64,000 bases of DNA from contig NZ_BMVR01000002.1 in the NCBI RefSeq assembly GCF_014650815.1, positions 248,001 through 312,000 on the forward strand, read 5' to 3'. The position numbers were made by a program, and so were the translations under genes. Origin of the DNA: Streptomyces flavofungini (GTDB lineage Bacteria; Actinomycetota; Actinomycetes; Streptomycetales; Streptomycetaceae). Below, piece by piece: positions 27,922-36,780 of this stretch. The notes below the pieces were generated by a model that was not told where the DNA came from, made no database searches, and saw only the letters and a list, made by a program, of their open reading frames with translations. The first letter of the stretch is position 1, and every line of letters starts with the position of its first letter.

Positions 27922-28073
27922 GAGGGGTGAGAGGGATGAGTGGGGTGCCAGGGTGAGTAGGGCGAGTGGGGCGGTTGCGGTGAGTGGGTCGTAGTCGGCG
28001 GGTGAGGGTTGTGGAGGCGGGTGAGGGTTGCGGGTTGCCGGTTGCGGAGGCGCCTGCGGGGGTTCGTGGGTCT

Positions 28074-29222
28074 CTACGCCGACGCCCGCTTCGTCGTCTT
28101 CTTCGGCGGCGTCGTCGACTTCTTCGACGTGGTCTTCTTCGCCGTCGACTTGGTGGTCGCCGCGCCCGACGCCGTCTTCTTCGTGGTGCTCTTCTTCGGG
28201 GCCGCCGTCCTGGCCTTCGCCGGCGTCTTGGCCGTCGACTTCTTACCGCCCACCTGCTTGGGGGCCGCCGGGGACGACTTGCGGGTGGCGGACGCCGACT
28301 TCTGGGCGGACGCCGACTTCCGAGCGGGCGTCGACTTCCGAGCGGAGGCCGTCTTCCCGGCCGCCGACTTCTTGGCGCGGGAGCGCAGGGAGGTCACCTC
28401 GGCCTCCCGCGCCTGGTCCGCGTCCGCGTCGGACTGCTCGCCGCGCGCCGTGCGCGCCGCCCGCACGCTGTTCTCCAGCGCCGCCATCAGGTCGATGACC
28501 TTGCCGCCGCCCGACTCGGCCGCCGGGGCGGGGGTGTAGGTCCCGCCGCCCTCGACCTTCGCGGCGATCATCTCCTCCACGGCCTCGCGGTAGTCGTCGT
28601 GGAGGGAGTCGAGGTCGACCTCGCCGAGGGTGTCCATGAGGGCGTCGGCCAGGTCGAGTTCGGCGTCGCGGACCGTGACCTCGGTGTCGGGGGCGACGCT
28701 GTCGGTGGCGCGGATCTCGTCCGGCCACAGCAGGCCGTGCATCGCGATGACGTCGTCGACGACGCGCAGCATGCCGAGGCGTTCGCGGCCGCGCAGGGCG
28801 AACTTGGCGATGGCCACCTTCCGGCTGCGCTTCAGCGCCTCGCGCAGGAGGGTGTAGGGCTTGGCGGCGGGTACTCCGTTGGCCGACAGGTAGTACGCCG
28901 TGTCCATCTGGAGGGGGTCGATGCGGTCGGCCGGGACGAACGCGACGATCTCGATGGTCTTCGCGGTCGGGATCGGCAGGGCGGCCAGGTCGTCCTCGGT
29001 GATCGGGATGATCGAGCCGTCCGCGTCCTCGTACCCCTTGCCGATCTCCGCGGTCGTGACCTCGCGGTCCTCCAGCTCGCACACCTTGCGGTAGCGGATG
29101 CGGCCGCCGTCCTCCGTGTGGATCTGGCGGAAGGAGATCGCGTGGTTCTCGGTGGCGTTCACGAGCTTGATCGGGATGCTGACCAGGCCGAAGGAGATGG
29201 CGCCGTTCCATATGGACCGCAT
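28074..29222 (-). CDS. ku: Non-homologous end-joining protein Ku
   Basis: Ring-shaped homodimer that binds DNA ends and recruits LigD. The 382-aa product starts with the signature MRSIWNGAISFGLVSIPIK, followed by the core beta-barrel with VRDAELDLADALMDTL. The last 130 residues are a Lys/Ala/Ser/Thr-rich tail with repeats such as ARKSTPARKSASAQKSASA, resembling histone-H1 tails, which probably binds DNA. ATG 29222 has AAGGTG 6 bases upstream. It is divergent from the LigD-polymerase gene, a typical NHEJ pairing. Confidence 0.96.
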   Translation of the reverse strand: MRSIWNGAISFGLVSIPIKLVNATENHAISFRQIHTEDGGRIRYRKVCELEDREVTTAEIGKGYEDADGSIIPITEDDLAALPIPTAKTIEIVAFVPADRIDPLQMDTAYYLSANGVPAAKPYTLLREALKRSRKVAIAKFALRGRERLGMLRVVDDVIAMHGLLWPDEIRATDSVAPDTEVTVRDAELDLADALMDTLGEVDLDSLHDDYREAVEEMIAAKVEGGGTYTPAPAAESGGGKVIDLMAALENSVRAARTARGEQSDADADQAREAEVTSLRSRAKKSAAGKTASARKSTPARKSASAQKSASATRKSSPAAPKQVGGKKSTAKTPAKARTAAPKKSTTKKTASGAATTKSTAKKTTSKKSTTPPKKTTKRASA

Positions 29223-29391
29223 GTGGAGCACCTTTCGGCAGCCAGGGCGGGAGGGTGAGGCGGTGGCCTCGTATGTGTGCGTGGCCTCGCGTGTGTGCGG
29301 TGACCTTGTGCGTGGGCGGTGAGCTCGCGCGTGCGCAGTTGTCTTGTGTGCGTATGGGGCTTTAGTACGTGTTTCGTGGGATTCTCATCGT

Positions 29392-30291
29392 ATGACGCCC
29401 ATCACCGAGGTGGAGGGGCGAAGGCTCGCGCTCAGCAATCTCGACAAGGTGCTCTACGCGGCGAGCGGCTTCACCAAAGGCGAGGTGCTGCACTACTACG
29501 CCACCGCCGCGGGGGCCCTGCTCCCCCACCTCCGCAACCGGCCCGTGTCCTTCCTGCGCTTCCCGGACGGGCCCGACGGGCAGCGCTTCTTCGCCAAGAA
29601 CGTGCCGCCGGGTACGCCCACCTGGGTGCGGACGGCCGAGGTGCGGCGGTCGGACGGGGTCTCGCGGCAGATCCTGGTGCAGGACCTGGCGACGCTGATG
29701 TGGGCGGCGAACCTGGTCACCGAGTTCCACACCCCGCAGTGGCAGGCGGACGCGCCCGGGCTCGCCGACCGGCTCGTCCTCGACCTCGACCCCGGGCCGC
29801 CCGCGAACGTCGTGGCGGCCTGCGCGGCGGCGCTGTGGCTGCGGGAGCGGCTGGTGGACGACGGGTTCGAGGCGTACGTCAAGACGTCCGGCAGCAAGGG
29901 GCTGCACGTGCTCGTGCCGCTGCGGCCAACGCCCAGCAAGGACGTCACGGCGTACGCGAAGGGGCTGGCCGTGGCGGCGGAGCAGGCGCTTCCGGGGCTG
30001 GTGGTGCATCGGATGACGCGCAGCCTGCGGCCGGGGAAGGTGTTCGTCGACTTCAGTCAGAACGCGGCGGCGAAGACCACGGCGACGCCGTACACCTTGC
30101 GGGCGCGCGCCGAGCCGACGGTGTCCACGCCGGTGACGTGGGCGGAGGTGGCGGCGTGCCGGGAGCGGGGGGACGCGGGGCTGCTGGTCTTCCTCGCGGA
30201 CGAGTTGGGGGCGCGTCTTGAGCGGTACGGGGATCTGCTCGGGCCGTTGCTCGACCCGAGCCGGGGCGGGGTGCTGCCGACGCCGGGGTGA
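29392..30291 (+). CDS. LigD-type NHEJ polymerase (archaeo-eukaryotic primase family)
   Basis: The 299-aa product is a stand-alone LigD polymerase domain. It holds the 5'-phosphate pocket (GFTKGEVLHYYATAA), the catalytic acids in VLDLDPGP, the nucleotide-binding SGSKGLHV and KVFVDFSQN. It fills gaps and adds nucleotides at broken ends. No ligase or phosphoesterase domain is fused, as is usual in Streptomyces, where they are separate proteins. ATG 29392 fits the family (MTPITEVEGRRLALSNLDKV). Ku lies divergently 170 bp away. Confidence 0.93.
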   Translation: MTPITEVEGRRLALSNLDKVLYAASGFTKGEVLHYYATAAGALLPHLRNRPVSFLRFPDGPDGQRFFAKNVPPGTPTWVRTAEVRRSDGVSRQILVQDLATLMWAANLVTEFHTPQWQADAPGLADRLVLDLDPGPPANVVAACAAALWLRERLVDDGFEAYVKTSGSKGLHVLVPLRPTPSKDVTAYAKGLAVAAEQALPGLVVHRMTRSLRPGKVFVDFSQNAAAKTTATPYTLRARAEPTVSTPVTWAEVAACRERGDAGLLVFLADELGARLERYGDLLGPLLDPSRGGVLPTPG

Positions 30292-30315
30292 CCCCACCCC
30301 TCCCCGGCCCCGCCT

Positions 30316-30393
30316 CTCCCTGGTCCCGCTCCTCCCTGGTCCCGCTCCTCCCTGGTCCCGCTCCTCCCAGGCCCCGCTCCCCTGGCCCCGCTC
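30316..30393. repeat. Five tandem 16-bp repeats
   Basis: CTCCCTGGTCCCGCTC occurs three times exactly, then a variant with CAGGC, then a 14-bp partial unit. It fills most of the 113-bp gap between the convergent polymerase and NERD genes. It could mark slippage or act as a weak terminator; unspaced and short, so it is not a CRISPR array. Confidence 0.8.
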
Positions 30394-30404
30394 CTCCCCG
30401 GGGG

Positions 30405-31208
30405 TCAGATGCGGTTCCACGTCCTGCGGTCGCGCGCCAGCGCGTGCAGTGCCTCCACGTCCGCCGGTTTCAGGACCCCGCCCGTCCGCGCCAGCCCCGG
30501 CAGGTCCGCCTCGCACAGCACCCGCACCTCCCGGGGCGGCGCCGCGACCTCCACGTCCACCGCCCCCACCGGTACGAGCACCGCCCGCACCTCCGCCGTC
30601 AGCGCGAACGACGCCCGCCCGGCGTCCGCCCGCAGCTCCCGCAGCAGCGGCCCGGCCTGCCCCCGCCCCAGGGCCACCATCGGGTCGGCCACCCGCACGC
30701 GCTGCCTGCGGGCCGGTAACGCCCGTACGCAGAACAGGCCGCCGGGGCCGATGAGCAGATGGTCCACGCGCCGGCCGCCGGGCAGGCCGATCGAGTGCAG
30801 GGTGTGCCAGCCGACCGCGTCCAGGCGGTCGAGGGCGTCGCCGACCGCGGTCTGCGCCGCGAGCGCCCGGTGCCGGGGGTCGGAGCGGAGCCTGCGCGCG
30901 GACGGCGGGTCGCGGTCGAGGTCGACGCGCAGGGCCTCGCCGGGGCGGTTCGGGGCCAAGTCGTCGTCTGGGTGGAGCGTGAGCCGGGCCAGCTCCGCGG
31001 GGGTGGGGACGGGGGGTGGGCCCACCGTCACGTTGCCCGTCAGGAACGGGCCGAGTGCGTCCAGAACGTCGGCCTCGCGGTCGGCGCTCAGCAGGTTCAC
31101 GCGGGCGGTGTCCCGGTCGTACCAGGCCACGTTCCCGCCGTCCGGCCTGCAGACGTAGAGCCGTTCCTGACCGTGCCTCCATGCCGGTACGACACGCAGT
31201 CCGCTCAT
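30405..31208 (-). CDS. NERD (nuclease-related) domain protein
   Basis: The 267-aa product has a middle NERD domain (about residues 115-235), seen in AVGDALDRLDAVGWHTLHSI followed by GGRRVDHLLIGPGGLFCVRA, which matches the core beta strands and Asp of the restriction-like fold. The N-terminal part (RLYVCRPDGGNVAWYDRDT) is a small Streptomyces-type domain. Role unknown; NERD proteins are thought to process DNA. The gene is convergent with the NHEJ polymerase, perhaps by chance. Confidence 0.78.
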   Translation of the reverse strand: MSGLRVVPAWRHGQERLYVCRPDGGNVAWYDRDTARVNLLSADREADVLDALGPFLTGNVTVGPPPVPTPAELARLTLHPDDDLAPNRPGEALRVDLDRDPPSARRLRSDPRHRALAAQTAVGDALDRLDAVGWHTLHSIGLPGGRRVDHLLIGPGGLFCVRALPARRQRVRVADPMVALGRGQAGPLLRELRADAGRASFALTAEVRAVLVPVGAVDVEVAAPPREVRVLCEADLPGLARTGGVLKPADVEALHALARDRRTWNRI

Positions 31209-31464
31209 GCCCCATCACCCCATGACCATGGGAGCAGCCCGGGCACCGCTCCGGCAAGCAGCTGACGGCGCTTCCGGGAAGTTGATGGCAATTCGCCCTG
31301 TGTTCGCCACCCCGGGCGAGTCCTTCCGCCAGGCCCGCACCCATCCCGTAACGGCACCGCTCGCACAGCTATGGCCCCCTGTTACAAAGTCGCCGAACCG
31401 CCGCAATGGCGGACACCTAGCTTCGTAGATGTCACTGCCCGCCGCAGAGCGCAAGGAACGTCCC

Positions 31465-31770
31465 GTGAGCAACCGCCGCCGCACCTCGGCCCTCCGTACC
31501 GCCGCCGTCGCCACGCTCGTCGGCGGCGCGCTGCTGCTCCCGGCGACGGGCGCGTTCGCCGACTCCCCGTCCCCCGCTCCCGCCCCGCACTCCGCCTCCG
31601 CCCGCCTCACCGGCGACGCCGCCACCCCCGAGGGCGGCGTGCGGGCGGGCGCCGACGGGGTGCGGGACGCCGGGGATCCCGCGTTCCTGTTCGCGGGCGG
31701 TGCCATGGCGGCCGCGGGGGCCGCGGGGCTCGGGTTCGCGATGATGCGCCGCGGGCGCACGGACGCCTGA
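31465..31770 (+). CDS. Small secreted protein with C-terminal membrane tail, before a sortase
   Basis: The 101-aa product has a signal peptide (VSNRRRTSALRT then a hydrophobic core, ending AFA), a short Pro/Ala/Gly-rich segment, then a hydrophobic helix and a basic tail (MMRRGRTDA). This is the layout of a cell-wall sorting signal, but no LPxTG is present; DAGDP stands before the helix. GTG 31465 has AAGGAA 6 bases upstream. TAGCTT lies just before 31429, so transcription probably starts near there. A class F sortase gene follows. Confidence 0.7.
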   Translation: MSNRRRTSALRTAAVATLVGGALLLPATGAFADSPSPAPAPHSASARLTGDAATPEGGVRAGADGVRDAGDPAFLFAGGAMAAAGAAGLGFAMMRRGRTDA

Positions 31771-31859
31771 CCGTCCGACCGGCGTCCGGCCCGGATCCCT
31801 CGCTTCCGGGTCGCTTCGGTCCCGTCCCGGTCCCGTCCCGTCCCGTCCAAGGAGTCCCC

Positions 31860-32549
31860 GTGCGCACCACCACCCCCACCCCCGGCGAAGCCGAGCGGGA
31901 AGCCCGCCCGAGCCGACCCCGCCGTACCGGCCACGGCGCCCCCGCCCGCCGCCGCCTCGCCGCCGCCGCGGCCCTCACCGCCGCCATCGGCGTCGGCCTC
32001 ATCGCCTGCGGGCAGGGCGGCGGCTCCGGCGCCGCCGCCCCCGACGTGAGCGTCAAGAACGTCACGGCCGCGCGGGCGAAGCAGGCGCCGCCACCGATGG
32101 CGGAGTCCAGGCCGACCGGACTGCGCATCCCGGCCGCGGGCGTGGACGCCCGGCGGATGCTGGACCTCGGCATCGGCCCGGACCGGGAGCTGGAGGTGCC
32201 GCCCGCGTCGGAGGCGGATGTACCGGGCTGGTGGACGGGCGGTGTCACCCCTGGTCAGAAGGGTGCGGCGGTCGTGGTCGCGCACTACGACACGGCGAAC
32301 GGTCCTGCGCTGCTCCGGAACGTCGCGAAGGTGCGGGCCGGCGACCGGATCATGGTGCCGAGGGCGGACGGCTCCACGGCGACGTTCAAGGTGCGTGCGA
32401 TCCAACAGGTCGGCAAGGAAGACTTTCCAACCCATAAGGTGTACGGGGCGACCGACCGCCCGGAGCTGCGCCTCGTGACCTGCGGCGGCCCGATCAAGGA
32501 CGGTCACCGCACCGACAACATCATTCTCTACGCCGACCTCGTGCGGTGA
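31860..32549 (+). CDS. Class F sortase, probably lipid-anchored
   Basis: Sortases cut a sorting motif and link the protein to the wall. The 229-aa product has a sortase domain with His142 (VVAHYDT), Cys208 (LVTCGG) and Arg217 (GHRTDNIILYA), all three catalytic residues. The N terminus has a basic stretch, a hydrophobic segment and LIAC at 47-50, a plausible lipobox, so the enzyme may be a lipoprotein. GTG 31860 has AAGGAG 5 bases upstream. The gene lies between a small tail-anchored protein and a lipoprotein. Confidence 0.88.
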   Translation: MRTTTPTPGEAEREARPSRPRRTGHGAPARRRLAAAAALTAAIGVGLIACGQGGGSGAAAPDVSVKNVTAARAKQAPPPMAESRPTGLRIPAAGVDARRMLDLGIGPDRELEVPPASEADVPGWWTGGVTPGQKGAAVVVAHYDTANGPALLRNVAKVRAGDRIMVPRADGSTATFKVRAIQQVGKEDFPTHKVYGATDRPELRLVTCGGPIKDGHRTDNIILYADLVR

Positions 32550-32618
32550 GGCCGCGCCCGGGCACCCCCGGCCCCGCGCCGAAGCCCCCGGCGCGGCCCC
32601 CGCAAGCAGGAGTGCCAG

Positions 32619-33464
32619 TTGAACCGCAGCCGCAGGCCGAGCCGTCGCAGGCCCGCCCGCCGACGCGCGCTCGCCGCAGCCGTCCTCGTGCTGGCCGCGG
32701 CCGCGCTGGCGTCGGGCTGCGGCGACCCCGGCGACCTGCGGGGCGCGGGCGCCACTCCGACGGCCGTGGGCCCCACCCGGCTGTGGCCGGACCTGCCGCC
32801 CGCGTCGTCGCCGGTCGGTGACTACGGCGAGGCGGACACCGAGGAGGTCAAGGGCGTCAAGGTGCCCGGCGGCGATCTGCACAAGGTGAACCCCGTCGAC
32901 ATCGTCAAGGCGGAGGTGACCGCGAACCCCGACGTCTACAGCGGGCCCGACGCGCTCTACAAGGACACCGTCACCGCCCTCAAGGACTGCGGCAGCGAGC
33001 CCAAGGACTGCCCGGTCCTCAAGGCGTACTACCGCGACTTCACCGGGGACGGGAAGGACGACCTGGTCATCGGCATCCGCATGCCCGAGGAGCAGCTCGC
33101 CGTCCGCGTCTACGCGATGGAGAAGGGGCACCTCACCCAGATCATGGGCACCTCCGACGCGGTGCTCGGCGTCGAGCTGGCCGGGCGCGACCTGGTGGTG
33201 CGCGCGGTCTCCGGCATCCCCGGGTACGAGTACCGCACGGCCTGGTCCTGGGACCGGCACCAGCGCGCGATGCTGCCCACCCGCGACGAGATCCTGCGCT
33301 CCTCCGACGCGCCCCGCCCCAAGGGCGCCCGCAGCCAGGTGCCCGCGCTGACGGAGGCGGAGCAGGGGGCGGGTCCCGGCCCCGGCGAGACCTCAGGTCC
33401 GGGCGAGCGCCCCACGCCGACCGCGGGGCCGACCGCCGACGACCGTCCCGGCGAGGGTTCATGA
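32619..33464 (+). CDS. FG-GAP-like lipoprotein, possibly CseA-like
   Basis: The 281-aa product has a very Arg-rich start, a hydrophobic segment and a lipobox LASGC (Cys34). A conserved middle carries DFTGDGKDDLVIGI, an FG-GAP or calcium-loop motif, and the end is Gly/Pro/Thr-rich. It starts at TTG 32619 with GGAG 6 bases upstream. The stop overlaps the start of a histidine kinase gene (ATGA). This resembles lipoprotein CseA beside the CseC kinase, so it may tune the kinase from outside; that role is inferred. Confidence 0.75.
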   Translation: MNRSRRPSRRRPARRRALAAAVLVLAAAALASGCGDPGDLRGAGATPTAVGPTRLWPDLPPASSPVGDYGEADTEEVKGVKVPGGDLHKVNPVDIVKAEVTANPDVYSGPDALYKDTVTALKDCGSEPKDCPVLKAYYRDFTGDGKDDLVIGIRMPEEQLAVRVYAMEKGHLTQIMGTSDAVLGVELAGRDLVVRAVSGIPGYEYRTAWSWDRHQRAMLPTRDEILRSSDAPRPKGARSQVPALTEAEQGAGPGPGETSGPGERPTPTAGPTADDRPGEGS

Positions 33465-34828
33465 CCGGCCGCGCCGAGCCCGCGGGCCCGCCCCCCGCCG
33501 ACGCCGGTGCCCCGCCCCGCGCCCGCTCCTCCCGGCTGTCGCGCCCGCCCCGCCTCCCCTTCCGGCTGCCCGCCTGGACCGCGACGCTGACCTGGAAGGC
33601 CGCGGTGTTCATCGCCGTGATGTGCTGCGCGCTCGCGGCGCTCCTCGGCGTACTCGTCCATGTCGCGGTGACCAACCAGACCGTCGGCCAGGCCCGCGAC
33701 CGCGCCCTGACCCGGCTCGACGACGCCACCAAGCAGTACGAGGCGGGCGGGCGGCTCGGCCCCGGAGCGGGCGTCGATCCGCCCGGCCTGCCGCGGCGGC
33801 TGCGCGACCTCGCGGTGAGCGGGGAGCGCGGCACGATGGTCGGCGACCACGACGAGCGGCCGACCGTGTGGGCGGCGGGTCCCGCCGACGGCGGGCGGGC
33901 CATCGCCGTGCAGGTCGACTACGCGCAGGGCGCCCGCACCATCGACGGGCTCGACCGGGCCATCGTCGGCTCGTCGGTGCTCGCGATCGGGGCGACGCTG
34001 CTCGTCGGCTCGTTCGCGGTGACGCGCGTGACGCGGCGGCTGCACCTGACCGCGCGGGTCGCGCGGCGCATCAGCGCGGGCGACCTGGACGCGCGCGTCA
34101 ACGACCCCCGTACCCACGACGACGGCCGCCACCAGGACGAGGTGGCCACCGTCTCCGGCGCCCTGGACACGATGGCGTCCTCGCTCCAGGGCAAGCTCCT
34201 GAGCGAGCAGCGGTTCACCGCGGACGTCGCGCACGAGCTGCGGACGCCGCTCACCGGGCTGCACGCCGCCGCCGAGCTGCTGCCGCCCGGCCGCCCCACC
34301 GAGCTGGTCCAGGACCGGGTGGCGACCCTGCGCACCCTCACCGAGGACCTCCTGGAGATCTCCCGCCTCGACTCGCGCAACGAACGCGTGGAGCTCGACG
34401 CCGTCCGGCTCGCTCCCCTGGCCGAACGTGTCGTGCGGGCTTCGGGGGCCGAGGTGGAGCTGCTGGTCGTACGGGACATCGTGGTCGAGACCGATGGGCG
34501 GCGGCTGGAGCGGGTGCTGGGGAATCTGGTCGGGAACGCCCTGAAGCACGGGGCTCCGCCGGTTTCCCTGACCGTCGACGGGCCGGTGATCACCGTCCGG
34601 GATCACGGGCCCGGGTTCCCGGACTACCTCATCGAGCACGGGCCGCAGCGGTTCCGTACGGAGGGGACCACCAAGGGGCACGGGCTGGGGCTGACCATTG
34701 CTCTTGGGCAGGCGGAGGTGCTGGGGGCGCGGCTGGTGTTCGCCAACGCGGCCGAGTCCGGTGGGGCGGTGGCCGTGCTGACCCTTCCGTACGAAGTCGC
34801 CTCGGACGGCGTGGGGGACGTGGGCTGA
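33461..34828 (+). CDS. Membrane sensor histidine kinase without adjacent regulator
   Basis: The 455-aa product has two membrane helices (about 48-70 and 168-188) around a 100-residue extracellular sensor, a HAMP linker, the H-box FTADVAHELRTPL with His258, the N-box RVLGNLVGNALKHG, DHGPGFP, and GHGLGLTIALG. It overlaps the lipoprotein gene by 4 bp. No response regulator is found within several genes either side, so it is an orphan or pairs with a distant partner. Confidence 0.9.
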   Translation: MTGRAEPAGPPPADAGAPPRARSSRLSRPPRLPFRLPAWTATLTWKAAVFIAVMCCALAALLGVLVHVAVTNQTVGQARDRALTRLDDATKQYEAGGRLGPGAGVDPPGLPRRLRDLAVSGERGTMVGDHDERPTVWAAGPADGGRAIAVQVDYAQGARTIDGLDRAIVGSSVLAIGATLLVGSFAVTRVTRRLHLTARVARRISAGDLDARVNDPRTHDDGRHQDEVATVSGALDTMASSLQGKLLSEQRFTADVAHELRTPLTGLHAAAELLPPGRPTELVQDRVATLRTLTEDLLEISRLDSRNERVELDAVRLAPLAERVVRASGAEVELLVVRDIVVETDGRRLERVLGNLVGNALKHGAPPVSLTVDGPVITVRDHGPGFPDYLIEHGPQRFRTEGTTKGHGLGLTIALGQAEVLGARLVFANAAESGGAVAVLTLPYEVASDGVGDVG

Positions 34829-34939
34829 CCCCGCACGACCGGCTGTGATCGTTTGCGGGCTCCTCGTGTCGCTCCTAGCGTGAAATCGCGGCCCTTGACC
34901 CGGTCGCGTTCCCCCACTCCGCTCTGCTGAGGAGGCCTC

Positions 34940-35305
34940 ATGGCCCTTCGTTCCCGGTCCGCCCTCGCCCGCCGTCTCTCCATACTCGTGGCCGGTGGCG
35001 CCCTCGCCGCCGCCACCGTGCTCACCGCCGCGCCCGGTGCCGCCGCCGAGGACGCGAACAACAATCCGCCGGTCTACAAGGGGCGCGTCACCGCCAAGTC
35101 GGGGCTGCTGCTCCGGGACGCGCCGACGCGGGGCAGCAAGGTCATCCGGACTGAGCCGTACGGGAAGGTCGTGCACATCTTCTGCAAGGCGCGCGGCGAG
35201 TACGTCCACCACAACGACCGCTGGTACCTGCTCACCGACGGGACCTGGGCGTGGGGCGCCGCGCACTACATCGCCAACATCGGGCCCGCGCCGCGCTGGT
35301 GCTGA
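34940..35305 (+). CDS. Secreted SH3-like protein
   Basis: The 121-aa product has a signal peptide ending AAAED-like (about residue 36) and an SH3-like domain: YKGRVTAKSGLLLRDAPTRG, then YGKVVHIFCKARGEYVHHND and DGTWAWGAAHYIANIG. Two Cys may form a disulfide. GAGGAGG is 4 bases before the ATG. It probably binds wall polymers. It lies between the orphan kinase and the SEDS/PBP pair, in a run of envelope genes. Confidence 0.82.
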   Translation: MALRSRSALARRLSILVAGGALAAATVLTAAPGAAAEDANNNPPVYKGRVTAKSGLLLRDAPTRGSKVIRTEPYGKVVHIFCKARGEYVHHNDRWYLLTDGTWAWGAAHYIANIGPAPRWC

Positions 35306-35376
35306 GCCGCCGACGGGGCGCCGGGACACCGGCGACATAACCGGACATTAGGCCCGCAGCTTGCTACGTTCCGGGC

Positions 35377-36780
35377 ATGACCGGAACAGCGGCGGAGCCC
35401 GCCGCCGTCGCCGCTGTGCGTGTCCCCCGGCGCCGTGGCACCGAGCTGGCGCTGATCGTCGTGGCCGTGCTGCTCTCGGTGTACGGCTACTGCGATGTGG
35501 GGCTCGCCCGAAACGGCTCCGTCCCGCCCGGCGCCGCCGGTTACGGCGCCGGGCTCGGGGTGCTCGCGCTGCTCGCCCATGTGGCGGTGCGCCTGCGGGC
35601 CCCGTACGCCGATCCGCTGCTCCTGCCGATCGCCGTGCTGCTCAACGGCCTCGGCCTGGTGCTCATCTACCGGCTCGACCTGGAGACCCCCGGCGACCGG
35701 GCGGCGCCCACCCAGCTCGTCTGGTCGACGATCGGCGTCGGCCTGTTCATCGGTGTCGTGCTGTTCCTGCGCGACCACCGCGTGCTCAAGGGCTACGCGT
35801 ACCTGTCCGTGGTCACCGCGCTCGTCCTCATGATCGTGCCGATCTTCTTCCCCGCGGTGAACGGCGCCCGGATCTGGATCCGGATCGGCGGATTCTCCAT
35901 CCAGCCCGGCGAGTTCGCGAAGATCCTGCTCGCGGTCTTCTTCGCCAGCTACCTCGCGGCCAACCGCACCGCCCTGGCGTACGCGGGCCGCACCGTGTGG
36001 AAGTTCAAGCGGCTGCAACTGCCCACCGGGCGGGTGCTCGGGCCGATCGTGGCGATCTGGCTGCTGAGCGTCGGTGTGCTCGTCCTGGAGCGCGACCTCG
36101 GCACCTCGCTGCTGTTCTTCGGACTGTTCGTGGTCCTGCTGTACGTCGCCACCGGACGCACCGGCTGGATCGCCGTCGGCCTGTTGCTCGCGGCGGTCGG
36201 GGCGTTCGCGGTGGGCTCGTTGGAGCCGCATGTGCACGGCCGCGTCGAGGACTGGCTGCACCCGTTCGCGTCGATCGAGGCGGGTGAGGGGCCGAACCAG
36301 CTCGCCCAGTCGCTGTTCGCGTTCGCGGCCGGAGGGATGCTCGGCAGCGGACTCGGGGACGGGCACTCGATCCTCATCGGCTTCGCCGCGAAGTCGGACT
36401 TCATCCTGGCGACGGCCGGGGAGGAGCTGGGGCTCACCGGGCTCACGGCGATCTTCCTGCTGTACGCGCTGCTGGTGGAGCGGGGCTTCCGGGCGGGGCT
36501 CGCGCTGCGTGACCCGTTCGGGCGGCTGCTCGCGATCGGGCTCGCGTCGATCGTGGCGCTCCAGGTGTTCGTGATCGCGGGCGGGGTGACGGGGCTGATC
36601 CCGCTGACGGGGATGGCCATGCCGTTCCTCGCGCAGGGCGGTTCGTCGGTCGTCACCAACTGGATCATCGTGGCGCTGCTCATCCGGGTCAGCGACTCGG
36701 CGCGCGCCCAGCCGGTGCCGGTGCCCGCAGCGGGGTCGGCGTCCGGGGTCGCGTACCAGATCGAGGAGGGCCGGGCATGA
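35377..36780 (+). CDS. SEDS-family (FtsW/RodA-like) peptidoglycan glycosyltransferase
   Basis: SEDS proteins polymerise lipid II with a partner class B PBP. The 467-aa product has about ten membrane helices, and the signature LAQSLFAFAAGGMLGSGLGDG with FILATAGEELGLTG and MPFLAQGGSS. The next gene, a class B PBP, overlaps by 4 bp (ATGA), the usual partner layout. The ATG at 35377 has no clear ribosome site; TACGTT lies 6-7 bases before it, so the mRNA may be leaderless. It is probably a paralogue of the division and elongation SEDS genes. Confidence 0.93.
   Translation: MTGTAAEPAAVAAVRVPRRRGTELALIVVAVLLSVYGYCDVGLARNGSVPPGAAGYGAGLGVLALLAHVAVRLRAPYADPLLLPIAVLLNGLGLVLIYRLDLETPGDRAAPTQLVWSTIGVGLFIGVVLFLRDHRVLKGYAYLSVVTALVLMIVPIFFPAVNGARIWIRIGGFSIQPGEFAKILLAVFFASYLAANRTALAYAGRTVWKFKRLQLPTGRVLGPIVAIWLLSVGVLVLERDLGTSLLFFGLFVVLLYVATGRTGWIAVGLLLAAVGAFAVGSLEPHVHGRVEDWLHPFASIEAGEGPNQLAQSLFAFAAGGMLGSGLGDGHSILIGFAAKSDFILATAGEELGLTGLTAIFLLYALLVERGFRAGLALRDPFGRLLAIGLASIVALQVFVIAGGVTGLIPLTGMAMPFLAQGGSSVVTNWIIVALLIRVSDSARAQPVPVPAAGSASGVAYQIEEGRA

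Noticed and set aside
30316..30393. Possible CRISPR array
   Set aside because: Units are 16 bp and directly adjacent, without unique spacers; no cas genes are near.
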